A stretch of 20,807 nt of DNA, taken from positions 1 through 20,807 of the forward strand of contig CAMNGN010000014.1 in assembly GCA_946538475.1 (NCBI GenBank). Direction: 5' to 3'. Below, in pieces: positions 8,113-15,398 of the stretch. The notes below the pieces were generated by a model. It did no database searches and had not been told where the DNA came from. It saw nothing but the letters and a program-made list of their open reading frames with translations. The position numbers and the translations under genes are program-made. Position 1 is the stretch's first letter; each line of letters begins with the position of its first letter. This DNA comes from an uncultured Blautia sp. (GTDB lineage: Bacteria > Bacillota > Clostridia > Lachnospirales > Lachnospiraceae).

Positions 8113-8940
8113 TTATTTCTCGTACAGGAACCTCTCCGGCAGCGTCACATGGAAGCCTTCGGCCACCTGGCGCAGGTTCTCGGCGGTGATAGTCTGAAGC
8201 TTGTCGGGTCTTACCGAGTAGATCTTGATGAGGATCTCGGCGGATTTCTCGATGGTGTGCATCAGACCGAAGGTAAGGTCAAAGTCCTTGCCGGAGCAGA
8301 ACATGCCGTGGTGAGCCCAGATGGCGACGTCGTACTGTTCCATCAGCTTGCTGGTGGCCACTGCGATGTCTCTTCCGCCCGGTACCATCCACGGAACCAC
8401 GCCCACGCCGTCCGGAAAGACGACCGGACACTCGGTTGCGGATTCCCAAAGCTCTCTGGTGAAGATCTCGTCCTTCAGCGGAAGGATGAAGGTCAGAGCG
8501 ATGATGTTGGTGGTGTGTGCGTGATAGATGACACGGTGCTCACCGTTGGTCACGCGTTTTTTGACCTCGTGGTTCATCAGATGTGCGGGAAGCTCACTTG
8601 TGGGGTTGCCGCCCTCTACAAGGCCCCAGCGAATTCTGTAGTTTTCACCCTTGTCGTCAAGCTCGATGATGGCGATGGTTGCCTCGGGGTCTACGATGAT
8701 GTTACGGAAGTATTTTCCGCTGCCGGTAACCAGGAAGAACTCGTTTGCCAGCCCGGGAACCGAAGTACCGATCGGCTGCCAGTTTGCATGATCGTTGAGA
8801 CGAGGCATGATCTCGTGCACTTCACTCTCTTTCAGCCTGTAGGAAAGGTTACCGCCGTTCCTCTCGTGCCAGCCCTGCTGGAAGCCGTCATCCGCCATTT
8901 TTACAAAACCTCTGACAAATTTGGTGTCGAGAATCTTCAT
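8113..8940 (-). CDS. rhaD: L-rhamnulose-1-phosphate aldolase
   Basis: 275 residues, class II aldolase of the RhaD/FucA family, matching RhaD in length (E. coli 274). It cleaves L-rhamnulose 1-phosphate to dihydroxyacetone phosphate and L-lactaldehyde in the cytosol. Zinc ligands are visible as H140 and H142 in HAHTTN and H211 in WAHHGMF, with the catalytic glutamate at E116 in TSELPAH; these fall one residue below the E. coli positions. ATG at 8940 follows AGGAGG. No rhaA, rhaB or rhamnose transporter is adjacent, so it is an orphan here. Because RhaD-type enzymes accept other ketose 1-phosphates, a salvage role is possible. Its stop codon directly touches the REP-like palindrome. Confidence 0.93.
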   Translation of the reverse strand: MKILDTKFVRGFVKMADDGFQQGWHERNGGNLSYRLKESEVHEIMPRLNDHANWQPIGTSVPGLANEFFLVTGSGKYFRNIIVDPEATIAIIELDDKGENYRIRWGLVEGGNPTSELPAHLMNHEVKKRVTNGEHRVIYHAHTTNIIALTFILPLKDEIFTRELWESATECPVVFPDGVGVVPWMVPGGRDIAVATSKLMEQYDVAIWAHHGMFCSGKDFDLTFGLMHTIEKSAEILIKIYSVRPDKLQTITAENLRQVAEGFHVTLPERFLYEK

Positions 8941-8978
8941 GATTACGTTCCTCCTGATTTTATTAATATTTTGATTCC

Positions 8979-9007
8979 ATTATACAATATTCATTTTTTC
9001 AACGCAA
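8979..9007 (-). promoter_or_regulatory. Candidate sigma-A promoter of rhaD
   Basis: On the minus strand TTGCGT (9007-9002) is followed after 17 bp by a perfect TATAAT (8984-8979). The -35 matches only in its TTG. The AT-rich region from 8955 to 9000 supports a promoter here. No cre-like catabolite site was recognised. Confidence 0.5.
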
Positions 9008-9032
9008 GCAGAGTGTGGCAAGAGGTTCCACC

Positions 9033-9068
9033 GGAATGGAACGAGGAACCGTCCCTGTGTTCCATTCC
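9033..9068. repeat. REP-like single hairpin unit
   Basis: GGAATGGAAC (9033-9042) pairs perfectly with GTTCCATTCC (9059-9068) around the core GAGGAACCGTCCCTGT. Nineteen bases, TGGAACGAGGAACCGTCCC (9037-9055), are identical to 8085-8103 in the larger palindrome. A competing stem GTTCCA/TGGAAC (9025-9042) lies at its left edge. It directly abuts the stop codon (9069-9071) of the antiporter gene and lies upstream of the rhaD promoter. Confidence 0.75.
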
Positions 9069-10355
9069 TTACCGATGCGCAAAACGATCTCTCGTCCTCT
9101 TCTCGGGCTCCACTGCGCTGATCTCACCTGCCGCTGTGAGGGCCATCTTGGTCATCATCGGACCGACCAGTTCATATACCAGCACACTGAACAGAATGAT
9201 ATTCCGAATAAGCGAAGCCTCATCCCCGCCGAGCGCCTGCGCGGTGACTACCATTCCCAGGGCGACGCCGGCCTGCGGAAACAGCGTGATACCCAGATAC
9301 TTGCGGACATTCTCGCCGCACTTCATGGCATCGCTGCTGATCCTGGCGCCGAAATATTTACCCAGGCACCTGACGACGATATAGACGATACCGATCAGCA
9401 CAGTGCCCGGATAACGGAATACACTGAGCTCGAGACCCGCACCGCTGATGACGAAGAAACACGCGAACAGCGGTGAAGTCCATTTGTCCGCCCTGCTCAT
9501 GATATCCGGCGAGAACGAGCTCAGGTTGCAGAAGACCGTTCCCAGCATCATACATACCAGAAGCGATGAAAATGCGATCTCGACCTCCCCGAACGAGAAT
9601 TTGAGCGATGACAGCGCTATGGTCATCACGACAAAAGCGATTGAAAGGGAAAGACGGTTGGAGTTGGAGAAGAAAAGCTTCTCCAGCAGAGTGAGGAGTG
9701 CCCCCATCAGGGCACCAAGCAGCAGCGAAAGCGTGATCTCGAGCAGCGGGTTCACCACAACAGAGATCACACTGAGTTTGCCGCCTTCGAGCGCCTGCGC
9801 GATACCGAACGAAACGGCAAAAACAACAAGGCCGACCGCGTCATCCAGCGCGACGATCGGGAGCAGCAGGTCCGTGACCGGGCCTTTTGCCTTGTACTGT
9901 CTGACGACCATAAGTGTGGCCGCAGGTGCCGTGGCCGATGCGATAGCACCGAGGGTGATCGCGACGGACAGCGGAAGCACATCCGCTCCCAGAATAAAAT
10001 GCAGGGCGATCATAGCTGCATCGACCAGGATCGCAGCAGTTACCGCCTGAAAAATACCAATGATGACTGCCTGCTTTCCCGTAGTCTTAAGCTGCGAAAG
10101 CCTGAATTCGTTACCGATCGCAAAAGCGATAAATCCGAGTGCCGTGTTGGTAATGACCCCCATATCATCCACCGCTTCCATCGTGGGGAAGCCGAGGCCG
10201 GCGATGCCGAGTCTGCCAAGGCAGTAGGGGCCGACCAGCAGGCCGGCGATCAGAAACGAAGTGACATCGGGGAAGTGAAAGCCCATCACCTTGAATACAC
10301 GGGTCATCATAAGACCCGCCAGCAGGGCGATGGAAGTTGCAAGCAAAGTGTCCAT
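9069..10355 (-). CDS. Cation:proton antiporter, CPA2 (Kef/NapA-like) family
   Basis: 428 residues, almost wholly hydrophobic, with about 12 membrane segments. Hallmarks of CPA2 exchangers are present: ATAPAAT at 141-147 in the unwound-helix position and the ion-binding LDD pair D171/D172. There is no C-terminal TrkA-N/RCK nucleotide-binding domain, so it is nearer to plain Na+/H+ or K+/H+ antiporters than to full-length KefB/KefC. The tail (~405-428) is short and charged. ATG 10355 has AAGG six bases upstream and AAAGGAG further up. It follows the cupin gene by 64 bp, with a hairpin between them. Transported ion and direction are not readable from sequence. Confidence 0.9.
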   Translation of the reverse strand: MDTLLATSIALLAGLMMTRVFKVMGFHFPDVTSFLIAGLLVGPYCLGRLGIAGLGFPTMEAVDDMGVITNTALGFIAFAIGNEFRLSQLKTTGKQAVIIGIFQAVTAAILVDAAMIALHFILGADVLPLSVAITLGAIASATAPAATLMVVRQYKAKGPVTDLLLPIVALDDAVGLVVFAVSFGIAQALEGGKLSVISVVVNPLLEITLSLLLGALMGALLTLLEKLFFSNSNRLSLSIAFVVMTIALSSLKFSFGEVEIAFSSLLVCMMLGTVFCNLSSFSPDIMSRADKWTSPLFACFFVISGAGLELSVFRYPGTVLIGIVYIVVRCLGKYFGARISSDAMKCGENVRKYLGITLFPQAGVALGMVVTAQALGGDEASLIRNIILFSVLVYELVGPMMTKMALTAAGEISAVEPEKRTRDRFAHR

Positions 10356-10379
10356 GTTAATCCTTATCTCCTTTTATCC

Positions 10380-10403
10380 GGGCCGCCTCAAAAAAGGCTG
10401 CCC
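10380..10403 (-). terminator. Weak hairpin between cupin and antiporter genes
   Basis: GGGCCGCCT (10380-10388) and AGGCTGCCC (10395-10403) pair with one mismatch around a six-base A/T loop. Read on the minus strand it follows the cupin stop by 16 bases but lacks a downstream T-run, so it may only weaken or process readthrough into the antiporter message. Confidence 0.4.
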
Positions 10404-10419
10404 TTACTTAATTTTATTT

Positions 10420-10770
10420 TTACGCATAAACAATTACAGCTATGACCTCAAGCACCTCATCGGACTTATTGGCAATGCCGTGGCCTGTGCCTGTGGGACA
10501 TACGGTTACATCTCCGGCGGTGACGATCTTCTCTTCGCCATTGTCATTGTACACGCCGGTTCCCTTCATAATATAGAACAGCTCGGCATCCTTATCGTGA
10601 ATATGATAACCGATGCTGCAGCCGGGGTTCAGTGTAAGGCGGGAGTAAAGCCTGCCCTTGTTGTTGAGTTCTTCCGGAGAATCGATGAAATTGGTGATCA
10701 TTACCGTGCCGTCGCCGTCACGCATGTGCTCACGATATTCCACCTTGCATTCTTCAGCCTTTTTGATCAT
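10420..10770 (-). CDS. Small single-domain cupin protein
   Basis: 116 residues from the ATG at 10770, chosen because AAGGAGG (10780-10787) lies nine bases upstream; the frame is open back to 10821 but that ATG has no ribosome site. One cupin barrel: motif 1 is about GYHIHDKDAELFYIMKGTG (two metal-type histidines and a glutamate), motif 2 about PTGTGHGIANK (third histidine), so metal binding is likely. Such small cupins include isomerases, oxygenases and sensors of metabolites; function cannot be assigned. It is divergent from the alcohol dehydrogenase with overlapping promoters and precedes the antiporter. Confidence 0.85.
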   Translation of the reverse strand: MIKKAEECKVEYREHMRDGDGTVMITNFIDSPEELNNKGRLYSRLTLNPGCSIGYHIHDKDAELFYIMKGTGVYNDNGEEKIVTAGDVTVCPTGTGHGIANKSDEVLEVIAVIVYA

Positions 10771-10785
10771 CGCAAAATTACCTCC

Positions 10786-10814
10786 TTCAAAATTAATCAC
10801 AAACACAGTATAAT
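10786..10814 (+). promoter_or_regulatory. Candidate promoter of the iron alcohol dehydrogenase gene
   Basis: TTCAAA (10786-10791, 4/6 match), 17 bp, perfect TATAAT (10809-10814). The start of transcription would be near 10821, giving a ~50-base leader that contains the inverted repeat GGCAT/ATGCC. The -35 lies next to the cupin ribosome binding site. Confidence 0.55.
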
Positions 10815-10835
10815 GAATCAAAAGGCATCCTGCAA
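10807..10835 (-). promoter_or_regulatory. Candidate promoter of the cupin gene
   Basis: On the minus strand TTGCAG (10835-10830), 17 bp, TATACT (10812-10807). The -10 box shares bases with the -10 of the opposite promoter (10809-10814), so both cannot be occupied at once. The inverted repeat GGCAT/ATGCC (10824-10839) overlaps its -35. Confidence 0.5.
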
Positions 10836-10871
10836 TGCCCTTTGCAAAATAAAAGGGAGGAAATCTTCATC

Positions 10872-11999
10872 ATGAATCAGAGTATGAACAGCTATATGCC
10901 CGTCCGGCTCTTCACCGGCAAAGGCTGTATAAAGAAAAATGAAGGCGAATTTGCCAAATACGGAAGCAAGGCACTGATCGTCACCGGCCGCAATTCCGCC
11001 AAAGCCTGCGGTGCCCTGGATGATGTCACGGAAGTCCTGGATTCTCACGGTATCTCCTATGTGCTCTTTGATGAGATCACACAAAATCCCGCCCTCACGG
11101 ACTGCATGAGAGCAGGCAGGCTGGCGGCTTCTGAAGAATGCACGTTTGTGATCGGCATCGGCGGAGGGTCTCCCCTTGACGCGGCCAAGTGTATCGCCGT
11201 GTTCGCAGCTAACCCGGAGCTCGACAGAGAAGGACTCTACAGCCTTGTCTGGCCGAAAAAGCCGCTGCCCATCATCGCCGTAGGCACGACCGCGGGAACC
11301 GGATCGGAAGTCACTAAGGTTTCCGTAATCACCGTACCCGAAGGACGCAAGAAAAGTTTCCACCATCCCGACGTCTTCCCGGCGGCAGCCTTCGGAGACC
11401 CGACTTACACCATGTCGCTGCCCCTGAACTTTACCCTCTCCACCGGCATCGACGCGCTGGCCCATGCCACGGAGAGCTATTTCAGCCGCAACGCCAACGA
11501 GATATCGCGCTGCTATTCGGTACGTGCAGTGCGGCTTCTTCTTCCGGTGCTGCGTGAACTCTCGCTCTTCACTTCGGAGGAAGACAGCGCGAAACTCGGC
11601 TATGAAGAGCGCGAAGCCCTCTACAACGGCTCGATCTACGGTGGACTGGCCATCAATCTCACAGGTACATGCCTCCCTCACACGATGGGCTACCTGATGA
11701 CCGAGCAGCACCACATTCCGCACGGATTTGCCTGCGCACTGTTTCTGTCCGACTTTCTGCGCATCAACGAACAGGCGGTACCGGAGATCTACGAATGCTT
11801 CTTCGCCGAGGTTGGTGTGACGCCGCAGGAATTTGAGCGGATCATCTCTTCTTTGCTCTCCGGTGTGCACGTGTCAGTCTCCGAAGAAGAAATAGCACAA
11901 GAACACAGCCGCTGGATCAACAACTCCAGTATCCTAAAAGGCTGGGGCGATATCTCCCCCGAAATGTGCGATGAAATACTGCGCAAACTAAACCGATAA
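10872..11999 (+). CDS. Iron-containing (group III) alcohol dehydrogenase
   Basis: 375 residues from ATG 10872, chosen because GGGAGG (10855-10860) precedes it; the frame also opens at 10842 but without a ribosome site. Nucleotide-binding GIGGGSPLDAAK at 95-106, the TTAGTGSEVT segment at 139-148 and metal ligands D194, H198, H270 and H284 are all in place, so an active Fe2+-type NAD(P)H-dependent alcohol/aldehyde oxidoreductase is expected. Nearby rhaD makes L-lactaldehyde, so a lactaldehyde reductase (FucO-like) role is attractive but unproven; butanol- or propanediol-type substrates are alternatives. It ends at the hairpin shared with dtd. Confidence 0.9.
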   Translation: MNQSMNSYMPVRLFTGKGCIKKNEGEFAKYGSKALIVTGRNSAKACGALDDVTEVLDSHGISYVLFDEITQNPALTDCMRAGRLAASEECTFVIGIGGGSPLDAAKCIAVFAANPELDREGLYSLVWPKKPLPIIAVGTTAGTGSEVTKVSVITVPEGRKKSFHHPDVFPAAAFGDPTYTMSLPLNFTLSTGIDALAHATESYFSRNANEISRCYSVRAVRLLLPVLRELSLFTSEEDSAKLGYEEREALYNGSIYGGLAINLTGTCLPHTMGYLMTEQHHIPHGFACALFLSDFLRINEQAVPEIYECFFAEVGVTPQEFERIISSLLSGVHVSVSEEEIAQEHSRWINNSSILKGWGDISPEMCDEILRKLNR

Positions 12000-12006
12000 A
12001 ATAATA

Positions 12007-12044
12007 TTGCTGCCGGAGCAGCCATAGGCTGCAACCGGCAGCAA
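12007..12044. terminator. Hairpin terminator shared by convergent genes
   Basis: TTGCTGCCGG (12007-12016) pairs with CCGGCAGCAA (12035-12044), and the inner GCAGCC (12018-12023) with GGCTGC (12027-12032), around ATA. The stem has 16 pairs with one small internal loop. It begins 8 bases after the dehydrogenase stop and 7 bases beyond the dtd stop. A long T-run is missing on both sides, so efficiency may be moderate. Confidence 0.75.
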
Positions 12045-12050
12045 ACACTC

Positions 12051-12515
12051 TTACTTCTTCGGCGCAATATCCGCACTGTCCAGAATGATCGTAAACGGCC
12101 CATGATTCACGAGTGCCACATCCATCACGGCCCCAAAAATGCCCGTCTCCACGACCGCCACGCTCTCCCGCGCCCGCGCCACCAGATACTCGTACATCTC
12201 GTTCGCCTTCTCCGGCGAAGCAGCACCCTTAAACGTAAAACTCGGCCGGTTGCCCTTGCGGCAGTCCGCATAAAGCGTAAACTGCGACACAAGCAGCAGC
12301 GAACCACCCACATCGGTAAGAGAAAGATTCGTCTTCCCCTCACTGTCCTCAAAGATCCTGAGGCCGATCATCTTTTTCAGCATCTTGTCCGCCACTTTCT
12401 CATCATCGGAATCCTCGATGCCCACCAGCACCATAAACCCTGTGCCGATATTCCCGACAACCTCACCCTCCACGGTAACCGAAGCCTCCGAAACTCTCTG
12501 TATCACTAATCTCAT
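12051..12515 (-). CDS. dtd: D-aminoacyl-tRNA deacylase
   Basis: 154 residues, standard DTD length. It hydrolyses D-amino acids (and glycine from tRNA(Ala)) mischarged on tRNA, in the cytosol. The opening MRLVIQRVSEASVTVEGEVV, the catalytic-site SQFTLYAD (77-84) and the second signature NHGPFT (~136-141, here F where G-P-V-T is common) identify it. ATG 12515 follows GAGGAGA. It starts 12 bases after the J-like gene's stop, so it is probably the last gene of the Hsp70 unit. Together with ybaK this window holds two tRNA-editing hydrolases, which is probably coincidence. Confidence 0.95.
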   Translation of the reverse strand: MRLVIQRVSEASVTVEGEVVGNIGTGFMVLVGIEDSDDEKVADKMLKKMIGLRIFEDSEGKTNLSLTDVGGSLLLVSQFTLYADCRKGNRPSFTFKGAASPEKANEMYEYLVARARESVAVVETGIFGAVMDVALVNHGPFTIILDSADIAPKK

Positions 12516-12527
12516 CTTTTATCTCCT

Positions 12528-13580
12528 CTACATTGTATTCAGCCGGTCCAGATATTTCTGCCGCTTGCTCTCCTCCATATCAAAGAAAACCTCCAGCACC
12601 TTTCTTACCAGCTCCTTATGATGTTCCCTGTGATAGCTCATTATCCCCGGTGTAATATTCTGTCGTTTTTGAATGCCCCGGATCAGCAAGTAGCAGCAAT
12701 CCATAAAGACGCACACTCTTCTTTCCATATCTAAAGTGCCTTGATCCTTTATGCCTTTTGCCTTCCTGATCATCCTGAGCGGACGGGTCAGTCTGCCCCA
12801 TGCTTCAAGAGCGGTCATGATCTTAGGAAACTCTTTGGCCTGTGCATTAAATATCTTGGTGATCATTTCCGGATCTTCATTGCCAAGCAGCTCATAAAGC
12901 TCTGCCTCGACCTTATCGATCTCTGACTGCATCTTCAGCTCATGCTCCTGCACCAGTTCCTCCAAAGGATAATACTTTCTGAGCGGGCCCTCACCCTGAT
13001 ACTCCCCGGCCAGAAGCTCCATCGCAGCCAGAGAATCCTCCCCGGACATCTCTCCTGTTCTCTCCGTCAGACGTTTGAGAATACTCTCCTGCATGGAAAG
13101 CAGCCGATGGGTGATCGTCTCCTGCTGTGTGATCTCGGGGAACTTACTCTTTGCCCGGTCACGGTTCAGCTCCTCCAAAACTTTTTCGGTGCTGAGTTCC
13201 TTAAGCGCACTCAGAAGGCACACCGACAGAGCCGCCGCTCCCCGAGGTTCCCACGCAGGCCATTTTTCCAGCACCGTCTTCCAGGCATTGACCGTGCCGA
13301 GTGTGCTTTCGGTGCGGATATCCGGCATAGGAGCTATCCTGCTTGTCTCTGTGTAGGCGATCAGACTTGCCGCAAGGTCCGTCTCTCCCGGAAACCAGCC
13401 CATCTCTGCCTCCAGACGATGCTGCGGATGGATGAGAGTGAGATATGCCTGCTCGGCCTCCTTGCTTTCTTCGAACAGGAGCGCCTCGTTCATCTTCGCA
13501 TTCAGCTGTGCGGCGGTGTCGAGCGGAGAGGCTTTCAGGATGGAAAAAGGGTTCCTTTTCAGTTCCTCCGCATAGTTCAT
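12528..13580 (-). CDS. J-like protein without HPD, partner gene of an Hsp70 operon
   Basis: 350 residues, no signal or membrane segment. Residues ~10-65 (NPFSILKASP..., then AEQAYLTLIHPQHRLEAEM) follow the pattern of J-domain helices I, II and III: a DYYEILGV-like start and a YEVLSDPxxR-like end. The loop that should carry HPD is missing, so it could not stimulate Hsp70 in the classical way. The rest (~90-350) is predicted helical, charged, and unrecognised. ATG 13580 overlaps the upstream gene's TGA (ATGA, 13577-13580), which indicates translational coupling. The J-like assignment is an inference from pattern; the alternative is an unrelated helical adaptor. Context ties it to the Hsp70 two genes upstream. 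Confidence 0.75.
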   Translation of the reverse strand: MNYAEELKRNPFSILKASPLDTAAQLNAKMNEALLFEESKEAEQAYLTLIHPQHRLEAEMGWFPGETDLAASLIAYTETSRIAPMPDIRTESTLGTVNAWKTVLEKWPAWEPRGAAALSVCLLSALKELSTEKVLEELNRDRAKSKFPEITQQETITHRLLSMQESILKRLTERTGEMSGEDSLAAMELLAGEYQGEGPLRKYYPLEELVQEHELKMQSEIDKVEAELYELLGNEDPEMITKIFNAQAKEFPKIMTALEAWGRLTRPLRMIRKAKGIKDQGTLDMERRVCVFMDCCYLLIRGIQKRQNITPGIMSYHREHHKELVRKVLEVFFDMEESKRQKYLDRLNTM

Positions 13581-15355
13581 GCTATGACCTCCTCTACGAA
13601 TTTTTCGACTGCTCTCTCAAGCCTGCTTCTGATCCACTCTGTATCCGGCCTTCCAAATCGCATGCTGTCGATATTCAACAGATCTATTTCCGAAAAACTG
13701 AATCCATCTTTCAGCTCAGGCAGTTCAAGATTCTCATTCAGTGTCCTGTGGAAGTAAGGAAAGTCCTTTTGGAAAAGGCTGATCTTATCTTTGCAGAGAT
13801 ATGTATCATAGGTCGCCATATCGCCGTATATGCTGTCAATGAACCTGTTTTCCCGGGTGCCATGTACTGTCATATACTTAGAATAGAATGATGATGCCAT
13901 GATCAGTGTATCGCAGTCATCCCAGGATGAAGCTCTCTTTTCCTCGGGCAGACGGTACAGAAGATCGGGGTACAGATAAAGCGAATACTCTCTTAATGCA
14001 TAGGCCTCTTCTCCCAAAGTATCAAACAATATAGCGTAAATCGAGTTATCTGCGTACCGACCGTCATGCTCTTTTCTGTAAAGGACCAGCATCCGGCCCT
14101 CTTTCGGATCCGCTTCATATCCCTCTGTTTTGTACTTATCAAGTCCGAGATCCATATCATTGATCAGCACCCCATCGGGATAGACTTCGGCAAGATCGAA
14201 CCCCTGAGAGACCAGCGCCTCACAATAATACAGCTGGGCGTCGATGTCTTTGAGGTCCGATCCCCATCTTCCGGCTTCCTCTGCATCAAACCCGGGATAT
14301 GTCTTCATCGTGGCAATATACCGATCGACCAGCTTCATGTACAGTTCTTTAAGCTTCGGGCCGATCTCCTGTGTTTGGGATGCATGTTCAAGCTGAAATA
14401 TCGCCTCGTGTATCCGGTCCTCCCCAATAAGAATATCTGCCCAAAGGACGCGCGCTTCCCCCTCTTTTTGTTTTGTGTCTTCCATGTCCGAAATCAGATT
14501 GGATATTTTGGGAGCTACGGCGGGATCGTCTTCCCCTTTTCCGCTTAGCTTCAGTTTCCGCAGATACTCTTCCTGTGCGTTTTCCAGATCCGCATACTGC
14601 TTCACAGCCTCTTCATACTCCCGCTTGGATGCACAGGCCTCCGCGGCCGTCCTGCGGGCGTCTATCTCTTTTTCGAATTCCCCCGCACTGTGATAGTGGG
14701 GGAACGCCGAAATATAATCTTCCTGATCCATGTACCGGTCAGCAAGCGCGAGATGTGTTTTGCGAAGTCCGAATTCGGACTCATCTTCCCATTCTTTCCA
14801 TTCCGAAAGGCCGGCATAAGAACCGAGTGCCTCTTCGTACTCTCCGTCCGCATACTGCTGCTCTGCCTTTGCAAGAATCCCGGCCGGCTCTATCTCGCTG
14901 TGATAGTATGCTCCAAAGATCATCAGAAAGACGAAAATTACCGCGGCTGAGACGGCGGCTGTCTTCCGCTGCATCTTTCTGCGGTCCGCTTTCTTTTTCA
15001 GCTTTTCTGCCCGATCGGCGGCAATAATGATCAGCCGGTCGATCCGCTGCTGCAAGGAACTTCCGGTCGAAACGGCCTCGCCCGGAAGACCGGTATTCTT
15101 CTCTGCATCCCGAATTTTTTGAAGTGTATGCACGGCTTCCAGGATCGTCCCTGTGTCTTTTGCCTCCCTGACATCTTTTTCGGCCCGGTCAAAGTGTTCG
15201 ACAAGAGCGGTTCTGCAGTTTTCAAGCCGTTCCCCACAGTCTTTATAGTCTCCGAGAAATGTATAATATCCAAGATAAGCGAGGCAGGATTCCACGTCAT
15301 ACAGTTTTTCATAGCCTGCAATACCATCATAAAGTATTTCTTTCAGGTCTGACAC
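13577..15355 (-). CDS. Single-pass membrane protein with TPR-like repeats, Hsp70 operon
   Basis: 592 residues from a GTG start at 15355, with GGGAGGGAT just upstream. Residues 1-130 are helical and end in a strongly basic stretch (KLKKKADRRKMQRK, ~118-131). One membrane segment follows (~132-150), so by the positive-inside rule the N-terminus is cytoplasmic and the remaining ~440 residues are outside. Residues ~156-260 and ~300-350 show TPR-like helical pairs (AEQQYADGEYEEALGSY and similar). The C-terminal ~200 residues, rich in tyrosine and acidic residues, match nothing I recognise. It lies 43 bp after the Hsp70 gene and overlaps the J-like gene by 4 bp, so it is in one operon. A role as a membrane anchor or sensor for the chaperone is inference. 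Confidence 0.8.
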   Translation of the reverse strand: MSDLKEILYDGIAGYEKLYDVESCLAYLGYYTFLGDYKDCGERLENCRTALVEHFDRAEKDVREAKDTGTILEAVHTLQKIRDAEKNTGLPGEAVSTGSSLQQRIDRLIIIAADRAEKLKKKADRRKMQRKTAAVSAAVIFVFLMIFGAYYHSEIEPAGILAKAEQQYADGEYEEALGSYAGLSEWKEWEDESEFGLRKTHLALADRYMDQEDYISAFPHYHSAGEFEKEIDARRTAAEACASKREYEEAVKQYADLENAQEEYLRKLKLSGKGEDDPAVAPKISNLISDMEDTKQKEGEARVLWADILIGEDRIHEAIFQLEHASQTQEIGPKLKELYMKLVDRYIATMKTYPGFDAEEAGRWGSDLKDIDAQLYYCEALVSQGFDLAEVYPDGVLINDMDLGLDKYKTEGYEADPKEGRMLVLYRKEHDGRYADNSIYAILFDTLGEEAYALREYSLYLYPDLLYRLPEEKRASSWDDCDTLIMASSFYSKYMTVHGTRENRFIDSIYGDMATYDTYLCKDKISLFQKDFPYFHRTLNENLELPELKDGFSFSEIDLLNIDSMRFGRPDTEWIRSRLERAVEKFVEEVIA

Positions 15356-15398
15356 GTGATCCCTCCCTTCTCCTGTCTTCTATGGTGCCATACTGCGG

